Shown here piece by piece: positions 25,590-38,364 of a stretch of DNA of 64,000 nucleotides. The stretch comes from Paulownia fortunei (Eukaryota > Streptophyta > Magnoliopsida > Lamiales > Paulowniaceae). Every line of letters begins with the position of its first letter. Within the stretch, counting starts at the first letter, position 1. The position numbers and the translations under genes were made by a program. The stretch is taken from assembly GCA_019321725.1 (NCBI GenBank), contig CM033108.1, positions 20,163,799-20,227,798 of the forward strand. Reading direction: 5' to 3'. The notes under the pieces are model-generated. The model ran no database searches, was not told the DNA's origin, and saw only the letters and a list, made by a program, of their open reading frames with translations.

Positions 25590-26408
25590 TCCTATCAGAT
25601 ATGCAACAAGTTTAATGAATCATTTTTATATGGGCGAGTCAAAGGCAATGACTACTCCTATGGAATCTTGCTTGAAGTTAACTAAAGAAGGAAAACTATT
25701 GGAAGATGCCACACTTTTTTGACAGCTTGTTGGTAGTTTATTCTATTTAACTATCACAAGGCCTAACATTTCATATTTTGTAGGAGTTATTTCTCAGTTT
25801 ATTGATAAACAACGTGAGAGTCATTTAATTGCAGCTAAGAGGATTCTTCGCTATGTAAAAAGCACTCAGAATTTTGGGTTATTATATAAGCAGCATACGT
25901 CATCCTTTCTAATTGGTTTTGTAGATGCAGATAATTGGGTTATTATATGAGCAACATATGTGAATGATAGGCGACCAACAACATGATATTGTTTTAATAT
26001 AGGTTCAGCAGCAGTCTCATGGTGCAGTGAAAAGCAAACTACTGTTGCTCTTTCAACTTGTGAAGCTGAATATATAGCAGCTACTATGGCCACTCAAGAG
26101 TGCATTTGGCTGAAAAGGCTTATTGAAGAAATCTTTTATGTTTTGGATTATCCAATTCCCATTCAGTGTGACAATGAAAGTGCGATTAAGCTTGTTGGAA
26201 ATCCAGTGTTTCATGTCCGCACAAAACATATTGAAACACGTTACCATTTCGTACGAGAAAAGGTTTTGACTCATGATATTCAGCTGCAGAAAATCAGGAC
26301 TGAAGATCAAGTTGGTGATATATTTACCAAAGCGCTTGGCAAAGCAAAGTTTGAAGCATTTCAAAGTGCTCTTGGTGTTGTTGACAGCCAGTTTGCACTA
26401 AGGGGGAG
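25590..26408 (+). pseudogene. Copia pol 3' end (RT end and RNase H)
   Basis: The translation reads AMTTPMESCLKLTKEGKLLE, QLVGSLFYLTITRPNISY, LIAAKRILRYVKSTQNFGLL, then VSWCSEKQTTVALSTCEAEY, QCDNESAIKLVGNPVFHVRT and VGDIFTKAL. These are consecutive blocks of Copia RT/RNase H. Stops occur near 25722, 25948 and 25984, and the segment from about 26040 to 26418 is open. Everything upstream (gag, integrase, most of RT) is missing. It ends directly at a polypurine tract and LTR. Confidence 0.85.
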
Positions 26409-26735
26409 TGTTGCAAATTAGTGAAACTTACTGTCATATTAGTCATTGTTGAATAAGTCTTTGTTTGTTTTAAGTTTTCCATTTATTTAGGAAGTTGATT
26501 TTATCTTCATTTTATTTAGGAGCTAGTGGCTTTTATTTAGGAAAATAAACTCTGAATATATGTGTGTGTTGGTTGAGATTTTTTTTAGGACAGTTTTAGT
26601 ATTTTATAGTTTGTAAACGTTATTTTTTTCTAATCTTCTTTGAGAAATAAAAAATTCCAATTTCAGCATATCTTTCTCTTTGGCTGCTTCCTGAATTTGT
26701 TATCTGATTTTTTTTGGCTGCTTGTATTTGCTACA
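26409..26735 (+). mobile_element. Copia 3' LTR (~327 bp)
   Basis: It begins TGTTGCAAAT right after the purine tract aagggggag (26400-26408) that follows the pol remnant. It ends ATTTGCTACA, near-inverted to the start. The right border is set by this match only, because no second LTR is present. Confidence 0.65.
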
Positions 26736-29700
26736 CACTGCATATCACTAACTTAAGTAACTGTACATGTTAAGTTTATTCTCCAGCTTGTTGGTTACAT
26801 TTTGCACAATCTTGCAGCCTGTTGATCAGCATCAGTGCCTTGCTTCTTGTTTTGACAAAACTGATGGTTGATATCATCCAAAGCTTGGATTCAAAGAACA
26901 GGGACAAGTTCACTCAAAATCTGACCATGTTTAGACAGGAGTTCCGCAACAAGTAGCTCTTCCATTCTCTAACCATTATTTGCACAATATTCTGGTGCAA
27001 ACTTGAGGTTAGGATTTCTAATTGGATTTCTGAACCTCACCTCTCCAGAATAGAGCATATGCCATTTTATGGCAGTTTCTGCAACACTTTGATGGTTTGT
27101 TGGTAAAGGGTAGATAACTCACCTAAAACTACACTAGAATCACATACAGAAATGAATTGATTCTGGTGCTGTGACCGTTTGTTTTTTATATGGGGTCAAA
27201 GGTTTACTTGTAACATAGGCTAATGGCATATCCTTAGGCTCTGTCTGGCTTGAGCAGATATTATCATTGGTTGATGTAGTTTTGGACTTGAATTAGACAG
27301 GTAAATTTCTCAAATCCCCTAGTTTCATAGGAGAACTGTTTGTAGATTTTGTTGTCTGGACGTCATTGGCTTTGGCTCCGTGCTACTATTGAATCATGGG
27401 AAATGGGGAAAAAAAATTATGCAACAGTTGGTCCAGTGGACTTGCTCGTTTCTTGTGTCTCACTCAAATGGGAGGGATGGAGATTGCAAACACTCCCTGT
27501 GAGAGAAATAGACTCAAAGATGTGGGATATGGTCTTATAAATGTTACACTTAATATACATATACTTAATATATATTTATCATACAAATGTCCTATTTTTT
27601 TTACAAAATAAGATATTTGACTTTCGTACATATATCAATTATACTATTCATAAGCTTGGAAATAAATACCTCTGAGGGCATGTGAAAATCAACGTTGTCA
27701 CTGCAAAGAGTTGCCTTTTCCCGCTGTCTTGTGTTGTTTCAGTTAACAATCACTTGCTTTGTGTCGTCTTTATTGGGCTTAGCCTTGTATGGCATTTCAA
27801 TTAGCCCAGTTTGTGTCAGGCCCAATTTCAGTCTTCCCAAACAATTTAACTCTTAGAATTTTCTATATTTGAAGTTCCATTGTAACAAGATACCCTTTCT
27901 TCATTCTTTCTAGTTTGTCAAAGCAAATTCTATCAAGAAAGTCAGAAAATTTAGAAAGAGAATATTCTTTTCCTTCCTAAATTATTACTGTTAGTTCATC
28001 ATCAAATAGATTTATATATATATATATATATAGTTCATCATCAAATATATATATATATATATATAAATCTATTATTGATGAGTTCAACAGATTAAAATGT
28101 GTTTTGTTTTTTAAAAAAATTTATTTTTTTTACTATCTTATAAAAATTTACTTTAGGCTCTAGGGATCTCCTGATATTTTTGCATTCGTATTTTCCCCTC
28201 CAAGCTAAAATGTAATAACTAATTTACTAACTTATGCTCCGCAGAGAAATACAAAAGCGTCTGTCTTCCAAATTATCGCTGCATCAAACTACTATACGTA
28301 TCAAAAAAATAAAAAGGACGAACTGAAATGAACATAAAATTAATTAATGCAAGATTGACAAGGAATGAGTTAGCAGAATACAATATAAAGATATATGTTT
28401 TTAAAAAAAATTCTACTCTAAATCCAATTTGGTTGAAACTTAAAGTGAATCAATCACGTAATAAGTATAAATTCAATTTATGTGATTAATCTAAAGTCTA
28501 TTGAAATCAAAAATTTATTTTTGTATCCAACAAATATAGAAATAATAGGGGTAGAATAATAGTATACTTTTAAAAAACTAGAATTGTGCATGCATTTGCC
28601 ATAATGGAAAAAGATTTCATGCATACGTAAGTTATGTAACTCTTATCCCTATCAACCAAAAAAACTTAGTATGTGGAAAGGCATACTAAGAATGGCATAT
28701 CTGACTTAGCTTGCATCACTCTTTTCACAACTTGGGGTATGGTCCTTTATAGCTAAATCCCCAGAAAATTAAATATCTTAAGAAATTTCGTCACGGAAAT
28801 TAATGTCTCAATATTTATATATTTATTTTTTAACAATTCATAGTTTTTCAAGGGGATATACTCTATATAAGTGTTCATCTACATATATAATTACATTTAA
28901 TTAGTGTTGGTGTTGTTTAAATTCTCATAGAAATACAACGATGGCCTTATATGATAGTCGTAGAATTTAATTTTTGTGATTTACTTGTAAAATAGAAATG
29001 AGGATCGACAACTAATTTACTTTTTGCAAAATATTGAAATTGTGTGAACAAATGAGTTTATGAAAAAAAAAAAATTGATATTATCTCTCTTTTTTCTGAT
29101 TTTGTGCATGACAACATACATATGGTGTGATGTATTAGGCCATACCCTGCACATAAGCAGTCATGACTCATCTTCTGTTGCAGCAAGTAATCAACTAACT
29201 TTGAGTAAAATCCAAGAAATTTGAATAACAAAAAAATCATTCACTTTTCATTTAATTCCTCTACCTCTCAACATGTTCATGTTCTTTTTTCACATAAATT
29301 TGATGAGATATGATAATATGAAATCAGAGAATTAAAGAAGATTTCTTTTCTCACAATTAAATTAAAAAGAAATTTCAAAAAATAGAGTCGTTGAGACAGA
29401 ACATTAATCGAGTCATTTACAAGTCGGTTACTAGTGATTCCTTATAAGTTCTTAGGTTGAAATGTTTAAACAATAATTTATGCTTCACATATCATAAAAT
29501 CTCTCTCCGTCAATAAGCTCATAGAATGGCTTAATGAAATTGTTGGAATCTAAACCCTTAATATGTACTTAATATTAATGAAATTTATCGCAAGAAATTG
29601 TACATACTTGTCCTTGTTACGTAGTTGGCATGAAATTTAAGTGTAGAACAATGGTTTCAAACACGACAATAAACAGAAGTATTAAGTCATCTCTCTTTCT

Positions 29701-29942
29701 AGTAATTGGCCAAATTGGGAACATTGTTTAATTAGGTTGTTCCAACCCAAATTTTCCAAAAAAAAAAAAGACTTATAATAATTGAGTAGTTATAATTGTT
29801 GTCCAATCTAGGTCCACCCAAGGCAGACCTAGGGTCAGGCCATGGTACACCAATTCGAGCTCACACGAGCCATGACCAAGGGTCCTAGGATTACAATAGG
29901 TTTAACAAAAAAAATCCTTATAACAGCAGTAGGCATTGATAG
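26736..29942. other. Intergenic, no gene recognised
   Basis: The part up to about 28.0 kb is less AT-rich and looks like decayed repeat DNA. For example 27.70-27.99 kb has LTR-like 'gggcttagcc' and 'gcccagttt' blocks. From 28.1 to 29.7 kb it is plain AT-rich spacer. ORFs of 60-71 codons have no recognisable content. Confidence 0.4.
27994..28083. repeat. AT-rich near-palindrome (potential hairpin)
   Basis: 'tcatcatcaaatagattta' is followed by long TA runs and then 'taaatctattattgatga', its near-perfect inverted copy. The left arm's 'agttcatcatcaaata' is also repeated directly inside, at about 28032-28047. The transcript or single strand could fold into one long hairpin. Confidence 0.7.
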
Positions 29943-31464
29943 AGTTGATAAAGCACACTTCTGTTTACTAACAACCTATGTATGGAATACACTCACTGTT
30001 TATTCTTACGTGATTCTTGTGATGTTGAGAACATATTCCAAGTCATAACTCATATTGATTTTCAAACCTGGACATGTGCACGGATTGACACTCTAGTATG
30101 CTGTCTGACGATCGCGCACTACAAATATCACTCTATCGACTCGCTCGTCCAGTCGCTACTCATCTTTGTCTGGAACCTCTAAGTGCTCAAATATGTCCAT
30201 CTAGTTGTATCATGTGTTGCTAACCAGATCGTGTCATGGCACTAAACACTTAACCAATTTAGGGTATTGCACCATATCGACACCCATTGCATGCTGGCAT
30301 GCGAGCCTACTGTGCCACTACAACCCAAGATGCTAAGGGACCGACAATAATCTACTAGACTTTAATTTTCTCTCTCAATGTATATATATACACACAACAC
30401 ATAAGAACACACTTACATTGTGTTGGGAACTTAAAATTAATTTTAAGCTTTCATGTAGCAATTGAAATAATTTTTTTTAACGAAATGGTCAAATAGATCA
30501 ATATAATAGTATATAGACTTTTTAAGAAAATGAGATGATCAAATACATTCTTATATCTAGATGAATCACTGACTAACTTATCAAAGATTATGTCAAACAC
30601 TGTTAGTTATAATTCGTAGTATACTTATATAATGCATGTATGTTTGAATAATCGAAAAATACTTTTATTTCCTATACATGTTCTGTATTTTTTAGATAAA
30701 ACGTTTAATATACATATTATACTTACTCTATATAATATTTAATGAATAATACTTTATTTTAATAAATATTTATAATATTTAAATATAATCTAAAATTCAT
30801 TTAAAAGTATTAATGGAACATCATATGAATAATAAATAAAAATTCTAATAATTTATGAATATACTAATTATTATTAAATAGTTATCCTCAAGTTATGTCA
30901 CAAATATAAATTAAACAATATAGAAATACATACAAAATAATTTTTGCACACTTTGAAAATAAGTACAAATACAATTTATATAATAATAATATCAAAATAA
31001 GCTATATTTTTATTCCAGAATATTTTTTTTACATTCGTATTTTACCCGTATATTTATAAATTCGTATATTATTTATTTTCATATTTTTTGCTAATTTTTT
31101 CATTGTAAGTTTTAGTAAACATTCATAATGTACTCATACGTATTAAATTTCGAATGCAATAAATTTTAACAAAAAATCATAATATACTCATATGTATTAA
31201 ATGACGAATTTTTCTTTCCTGTATTTTACTACTTAGGATGTCAATGTAGAAAAGTCAACTCCAATCACTTGAATTTCTATTTTTTGTGATTTAATGAAGA
31301 ATTATAACATTAATCGGCCACGACCACAACATAAAGACCTATATCAGATCCTAACGTCATAACATGCTCAATCATTTCTTAACCTACCAGTGTTAGACTC
31401 TTTAACAATTAATTTGACATACTTATATATATCTACATACATAACTATGTATACATATGTATAC

Positions 31465-31520
<56 letters not shown>

Positions 31521-31640
31521 TGATTGGGTACATTAAACTTGAGGTAACTCGCCTTGTTGCAACTCAAAGTTCATATATTCATACTCAATATGATGCGCTC
31601 CAAAAATAGCACAAATGAAGAACCAACAATCCAATAATTA
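29943..31640 (+). repeat. Left arm of a permuted inverted repeat (blocks A-B-C)
   Basis: Block A (29943-30389) matches the reverse complement of 33665-34119. Block B (30848-31389) matches that of 33127-33664. Block C (31405 to about 31620-31640) matches that of 34120-34303. The ~458 bp at 30390-30847 are absent from the other arm. Identity looks to be around 85-90% by eye. Short ORFs in block A have no recognisable protein. Confidence 0.8.
31469..31521. repeat. (AT)n(GT)n compound microsatellite
   Basis: A pure AT run passes directly into a GT run. It lies inside block C of the permuted repeat; the other copy has only a short GT tract at the matching place, so the run has expanded here. Confidence 0.9.
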
Positions 31641-33126
31641 AATGATTGATTCCTCTCAGATTCTTGCTCAAATACCTACAAAACAGGGTTCCAGCAAAAA
31701 CCCTTCGATGCGATCAAAGAGATTAATCAAGAAGATATGGTGTTGTATTGAAGCATTAATCATATAAAGAACGTACCTTATGATATATATGTATAGCATA
31801 CAAATAAGAAGGTAGTTGAGACAAAAAAGGATTCAATTACATTATGGATAATTCTCACCTAATAAATCTCCCGTGAATTGAGGAATTTAGATAAGGTAGG
31901 ACCTTTTTTCCTTATCCAGAACTTGACATAAAATAGTATAAGACTTTGTTTTCACTGGGTCCGATCTGAGCTAATCAGCTCGCATCTATCCAGGTCAACT
32001 CAAATTTATTAGGTTAGCTCATATAAGATAAATCTACTAGTTCAGTTCAAACCTATCTAAATATTTAGGTTTGGTCTATGGCACGCCTGATATGATTTGT
32101 ATCAGTCAGACCTATTTAAGTCAGCTCTTCTAAAAAATGTTATGCCCAAGCCCAAAAAATGATTTTATCTAATTTAGGCCACATCACAATATAAACTTTG
32201 AAACCATATCACATAGTATCAAAATCAAGGAATTAATTTCATGCCTTCTTAGTTAATAAGTGTCATAAAATTATTGCATATTATATAATAAATATTAATT
32301 CTCCATCTAACATAATGTAATTATCATTTTGCTCCATTGTGGTTTATGAAGGACTTTTAAGTGGTTTATAATCTGTAAGCTAGCTATTCAATAAAATAAT
32401 TAATGAAACAAAACCGTATTTGACAAAATATATTGAAAGAGGAGAAGGAAAAGAAAATGACCTGGAAAAAAGTTAAAAAATAATAAATTTTAGCCTAACG
32501 AGACAAATAAGCTAACGAGGCCCAAAATACACAAAGGGCTCCATAAAACTTAAGTCTCATAATAAACACCTATATATTTCATTTTCATGCCGTTCAGCAA
32601 GCTACACCATATTCATTTAGCATTTTTATATCATTCTATTTTTTTTTATTTATATTTGCTCTGGTTTTAATTTGAGTATCAAAATTTTTTCGTCAGGACA
32701 ACCCCAATGTTCTAATAATTTATTGTGACACAAGCAAAAATCCACTAAAAAGTTGAGCGATTAGTGGTTATTCCACATCAGGCAATAAATTAAATGGTTA
32801 AAGGAATGAGGTAAAAATAGAAGAAATTGAAAAACGAAACATTGAAATGAAAATTGATGACACTTCAATAACTTAGCCAAAACATTTTAAGTTCTAAGGA
32901 ATTACTATAGTTTTTCTTGAATGCAAAATTATTTAACGAGGAAGACTATTTTGGTCACCTACCAAATTAGCTAGAAACTATCTGAATTTTCATTTACTAA
33001 ATAGAACAAAAGAGCTTGAAAGTTTCCAAAGATTTAATTTATTTGGCTGTTCATGAATGATAGCTGTTGATGCATTCGTATAGAAACAATGCCATATTTA
33101 CAACAATAGTTAAAGAGCCTAATTAT
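31530..33126. other. Spacer between the inverted arms; LTR-like sequence
   Basis: The part 31560-32200 shares ordered blocks with 9120-9830: a 'gatg(t/c)gctccaaaa' box, 'ccaataa', a 'caaaacagggtt/caaggtt' box, 'gcccaagccca' and a 'cacatcac' box. This suggests two old LTRs of one family. The rest is AT-rich with no coding content. Confidence 0.35.
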
Positions 33127-34303
33127 GATAGGTTAAGAGATAATTGAGCATGTTATGATGTTAGGATCTGGTATAGGTTTTTATGTTGTGGTCGTGGCCT
33201 ATAAATGTTATAATTTTTCATTAAATTACAAAAAAAAAAAAAAGAAATTAAAGTGATTGGAGTTAGCTTTTTCTACTTTGACATCCTAAGTGATAAAATA
33301 TGGGAAAGAAAAATTCATCATTTAATACATATGAGTGTATTATGATTTTTTATTAAAACTTATTACATTCAAAATTTAATACATATGAGTACATTATAAA
33401 TATTTACTAAAATTTACTATGAAAAAATTAGCAAAAATACAAAAATTGATAATATACGAATTTATAAACATACGGGTAAAATACGAATATAAAAGAATTA
33501 TTCGAAAATAAAAATGACTTATAATTTATTTTGATATGAATTGTATTTGTACTTATTTTTAAAGTGTGCAAAAATTATTTTGTATGTATTTCTATATTGC
33601 TTAATTTATATTTGTGACATAAGGATAACTATTTAATAAGAATTAGTGTATTCATTAATTAGTATATATATATATATATATATCGGTGAGAGAGAATATC
33701 AAAGTCTAGTAGATAATTGTCGACCCTTTAGAGCCTTAGGTTGCAGTGGCCCAGTAGGCTCGTGTGCCAGCATGCAGTGGGTGTCGATATGGTGCAATAT
33801 CCTAAATTGGTTAAGTGTTTGGATCCATAACACGATTCGATTAACAACACATAATACAACTAGATGGACATATTTGAGCACTTAGAGGTTCCAGACAAAG
33901 ATGAGTAGCGATTGGACAAGCGAGTCGATAGAGTGATGTCTACAGTGCGCGATCATCTAACAGCACACTAGAATGCCAATCCGTGCACATGTCCAGGTTC
34001 AAAAATCAATTTGAGTTAGGACTTGGAATACGTTCTCAACATCACAAGGATCACATAGGAATAAATAGTGAATATTCTATACATAGGTTGTTAGTAAACA
34101 GAAGTGTGCTTCGTCAACTTGTTGGTTGTTGATTTGTGCTTATTTTGGAGCACATCATATTGAGTATAAGTATACGAACTTTGAGTTGCAATAAGGCAAG
34201 TTACCTAAAGTTAATGTACCGAATCAACATATATGTGTGTGTGTACATATGTAAATATATAGTTATGTACGTAGATATATATAAGTATGTCAAATTAATT
34301 GTG
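33127..34303 (-). repeat. Right arm of the permuted inverted repeat (read on minus: C-A-B)
   Basis: Read on the minus strand the order is C' (34303-34120), A' (34119-33665), B' (33664-33127). The opposite arm reads A-B-C. C' and A' abut exactly at 34119/34120. The two arms are therefore circular permutations of one another in opposite orientation. A TA microsatellite sits at the A'/B' join (about 33663-33682). Confidence 0.8.
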
Positions 34304-34449
34304 TGATAAAAATTGAATTAATTTATAAATTAATAAATAAACTTTTTTATTAATTTACATTAATTATTTTCATAAATAAGAACGAGTGTGAACTTTTTGT
34401 TTGCGGGACTCATCCTTGTGAGCCCCACCCCCTCATATAAGACTAGGGC

Positions 34450-34451
<2 letters not shown>

Positions 34452-34490
<39 letters not shown>
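34452..34490. repeat. (GT)n microsatellite
   Basis: About 19-20 GT units in intergenic DNA. Confidence 0.95.
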
Positions 34491-34493
<3 letters not shown>

Positions 34494-37473
34494 ATACATT
34501 AAGTTGGTCACAAGTTTGAGATCTCCATTCTCCTTTGTCATACACTCCACGTTTCTTCAAACATATTGAATGGGGATCGCCAACCCTTTGTGAACTCTTT
34601 TTAAAATTATGTTATAATACAGGACAAGAAAAAAAATTACCAAAATAAATAAATAATAAGTTTAAATTCCAAAAAGAAAAGGATATTTAGATATAAAAGT
34701 TTATGATTATTGACCAAAACTCTTATAATGACTCGGAGCCTCCCTCCTTTGTCTTCGCCATACATAGCATCAGGTCCTTGATTTTAATCTTCACTTATAT
34801 ACGAAACAAGCTCTGCAAATCTAATATTAATACGTTTGAGTTTGATTAAATCAAAATATTTGGACTCCCACATCATAAATCTGCTCTAGCAAATTATTTT
34901 ACGTGTATTTGGATGATTTTGGATTAACATAAATTATATATATGTACTTAAATTAAAATGTTAAAATTAATGAATTTAGGTATATCAAGTTAGTGAAATG
35001 AGTTGACCCAAACCTCTTAACATTGTTGTTCCCTGTGTCCTATGCCCATGTGAATGAATTTGTTAAATCCAAATAAGGCCATGTGCAAGTGACAAGATTA
35101 AAGTATAAAAACTTTGAATCATTTTGAGTGTTAACATTAAATTATTTTGATAATAGTTAGTTTTTTTTTTTTTTCCTTTTAGAATTTAAATGTATACTTT
35201 GATTTATAATTATTTCATCTTCTGAAAATCTTGATGTACAGAAGAATTTCTCTAAGGTTTTTTGGTGTTTCTTCCAACTTCTTACGTTTGCTTGGATAAC
35301 TTGGCTATGTTTGATGTTATTTTCAGAGTTTTAGGAGAAAATTCATAGGAAAAATTATTTTGGATAGTGGGATTGGAGAACGTAAGAATAAAAATATGCT
35401 TGGGTGAATTATTGAGAAAAAAATAATATAATATACTTTATTCTCGTAACATACTAAAAGCATGTTTGATTTTATTTTTAACGAGACATTTCTAATTGTA
35501 TATGTTGTCATTTATTGTGATTAATATTGGTATAATAGAGTATAAAATTATTTGACTGAAATAATAATTGATAAATATTTTAGAAAAATCAGAGTTTTCA
35601 AGGAATAATAACCTTATTCCCCAAAATCCTCATCACCAAACAGTTTCATTCGGGATTGGTGGAAATAACAACATGGAATATAGTGTTAAATTCCCAACTA
35701 ATTTCAAATACTTAGACAAAAATTTGAGCTATTTTTAATATCATAAAGATAAAATTTAAATCATTCCTATATTGAGAACTCACGATACTTATCATCATTT
35801 CAAAAAATAAGAATTTTTAATATTGAGTAAGATCATTTTATTTTCCAAAAAGTGAAATTCAAAACTAATCGACTCAAAGCATCAAACCTATATTTTAGAT
35901 CGAATCTAAACTTTTGAATGCGTAGAAAAATTTATTTTGCATAGGTAAACTAATTATTTTAACTAATGTTTAAAATAAGGATATCGCAACGAATTGAGTT
36001 TAAAAAATAAAATATTTCACTTAATAAGTTGTGACTTTTCTCTTGAATTTAAAATAATTTCAAATACTAACATTTCACTTGAGATATCAATTTATAAAAA
36101 AAAGAGGCAAATAACAGAAATGAGGGTTGTTGATTGGACTTTATTAAAAAAAAAAACTCAAATATTATTAAATTTTGGAGATCCTAAACTTAAATTCAGT
36201 CGATATATTTTTTTCCTCTCAACTCAAATTTAACTCACATTCTTTTGCAACCATCAACGCTGATATTATAAAGTTTTATTATAAAATTGAAACTACTTGA
36301 TGAAATTAATTAGAAGAAAGTAATATTTAAAAATATATTCAATGAAGTTTATTATGAACAAAGAACATATACTACGTTATTTATCAAAAAAACAAGAAAA
36401 AAAGAAAGAAACATATACTACTTCATTAACACAAGTATTATAGAGTTTAGAGGTTGTAAGACAAATAAAATAAGCGAAACTACATAAAATTATCTTTATA
36501 CTCTTAATGAATTAAATATATTTAAAATTGAGTCTTTTAGGCTTAAACTTAGTTAATATTTAGAAATGATGATCTAACTTTTACATCTGAATTCTACGCT
36601 ACTTATTAACTTGACTAGATTACAAACAAGATTCGTATTCTTCAACAACAACAATAATAATAATATTTATTATATTATTGTGAATAATATATTTGGTATC
36701 ATTTTTTCTTTCAAATCATAAAAATATACATTTTGCCCCTTAACAATTTGTTTTCCTATTCTATCCATCTTTTCATAATATGAAAAATATTGAAATTAAA
36801 ATATTAAAATATTAAAATAATCAAATTTTATTAAGATTAGGAGAATGGGGCTTCCACACAAAGGGAGTCTTGCAAAGCTGTAAAATTATATGTATTAGAT
36901 GACACTTGTCCAATACTAGAGCGTAAAAAAATTGGTGACCTATGTCACATTATCATTATCGAGATTTAAAATTATTCATTTCGCAATGCTTCTTCATTTT
37001 TCAATCGATCATTTATTCACATCAGTCTTATGATTAATTAGTTATTTAACAATTATTTATGATAATTAAAAAATAAATTAATTTATACAATAAATAATAT
37101 TTTAAAATATAAATCTAGGTATAAAATTCAATTATAGCATTTTATATTTAGTACAATTTAAACTAGTTTCTTTATATTAATAAACTCAAACAATATTTAA
37201 AATTTTAATATTTTAACTTTAATAATATTTCAAATATTTTAAAAGAATAGGTAAAATTGAAAAACAAATTATATTTTCTTAATTAGAATGAGCTAAATGT
37301 TTATTATTATTTTTTAAATAATTGAGGGGTATTTTCTAATTTGGGTAGTGGGACAAGTACGAGTCCCAATAAAGATTGCGAGCTGTACTCTGTTACCACT
37401 TTCGGATAATTTGGCAACTATTCTATATACACACACCTACACACATACTGTGTGTGCGCATATACATACACAT
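34491..37473. other. Intergenic, upstream of the MYB gene
   Basis: AT-rich sequence without recognisable coding content. The last few hundred bases must contain the MYB gene's promoter. Apart from the TATA box annotated separately I could not assign sites with confidence. Confidence 0.45.
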
Positions 37474-37483
37474 CTATATATAG
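37474..37483 (+). promoter_or_regulatory. TATA box of the GAMYB-like gene
   Basis: CTATATATAG lies in an otherwise CA/TG-rich stretch. It is followed about 70-110 bp later by a pyrimidine-rich leader with a C run (near 37554-37570) and a T run. Transcription probably starts near 37505-37515. Confidence 0.55.
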
Positions 37484-37504
37484 CTCGAGCCTCCGCATAC
37501 CGTT

Positions 37505-38364
37505 TCTGGTTTTCCTCGATTCCCATTTCCCTTTTACACTTCTCTGAATCCCCTCCCCCCCCCCCCCCCCACTCCTTTTTTTTTTTTTCCCTTTCTGAGC
37601 TCCACCTTCTTCTATTCATTCAATTCTTCCTGAATCAGGTAGTCCTTTAATTTTAATATTAATCTACGAATTTCCATTTTACTGTTAAGTAGAATCAGGA
37701 AAATGAAAGCTAATTAATGGGTGGAAATTGTGAAACAGGAGAAGTTTGCAATTATTTGGTCAACCCTACATTTATTGCGGAATGCAGAGTATTTATTTGT
37801 TTATTGGCATGCATTTATTAGCTTCAATAAATGAAGTAGGAATTATTGTTATTATTTCTATATTTGGAAAATTGTGTTGTTTTGGAATAATAATTGTCGA
37901 TGAAATACAGTTTAAGTTAGCAGTTTATTTGGGGGCTTGCAATTCATTGCAATTAGCAATTTTCATGTTCATAGATTCAGTGTTGATCTTACGGTAATAA
38001 TTTCTAGATTGATATTTTATGCTAATAATTCTGCAGAAAACATTATGGGTTATGGCAGTTAAATTTCTATATGTTTGAGTTTCTGGCAGTGATAAGAATC
38101 CATCAGGCAGCTACTTATAATGTATTTTTTTCTCTTTTTCGTGTATATAAAATGTGGTGGAAGGTAGTCCCCATGCTTCAGTATCTTCTTAAAAGCATTA
38201 TGAAGCCACTTCTGCATAGTGTATCAGTAATTTGATTAGGTTTCTTCCTCAACTTGCAGTTGGTTTCAGGATCATAAGGATTATTATGCCATTGAGCTAT
38301 TGGCTTTCTGGAGTTTCAGTTCTCTCTCACCCACCCACACCCACACACACACTGAGTAACAGAA
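37505..38364 (+). other. 5' UTR of the GAMYB-like gene with an intron
   Basis: A leader exon would run from about 37505 to the donor tcag|gtagtc at 37638/37639. A good acceptor, aacttgcag, ends at 38259; an alternative tttcag ends at 38269. The ATG follows at 38365. GAMYB genes commonly have an intron in the 5' UTR. The ORF at 37746-37997 would fall inside this intron and is not coding. Confidence 0.55.

Noticed and set aside
18802..26735. Reverse transcriptase blocks considered as an endogenous pararetrovirus
   Set aside because: The LTRs, polypurine tracts, and Gypsy and Copia domain orders show ordinary LTR retrotransposons; no movement-protein or coat-type sequence was seen.
29842..30182. 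Overlapping + strand ORFs of 66-68 codons
   Set aside because: They lie in block A of the inverted repeat; the frame is not kept in the other copy and no domain is seen.
2191..34490. Regular repeats considered as CRISPR-like arrays
   Set aside because: All are microsatellites or tandem duplications without unique spacers, and the DNA is plant nuclear.
37746..37997. 83-codon ORF
   Set aside because: It lies inside the probable 5' UTR intron of the MYB gene and has no recognisable features.
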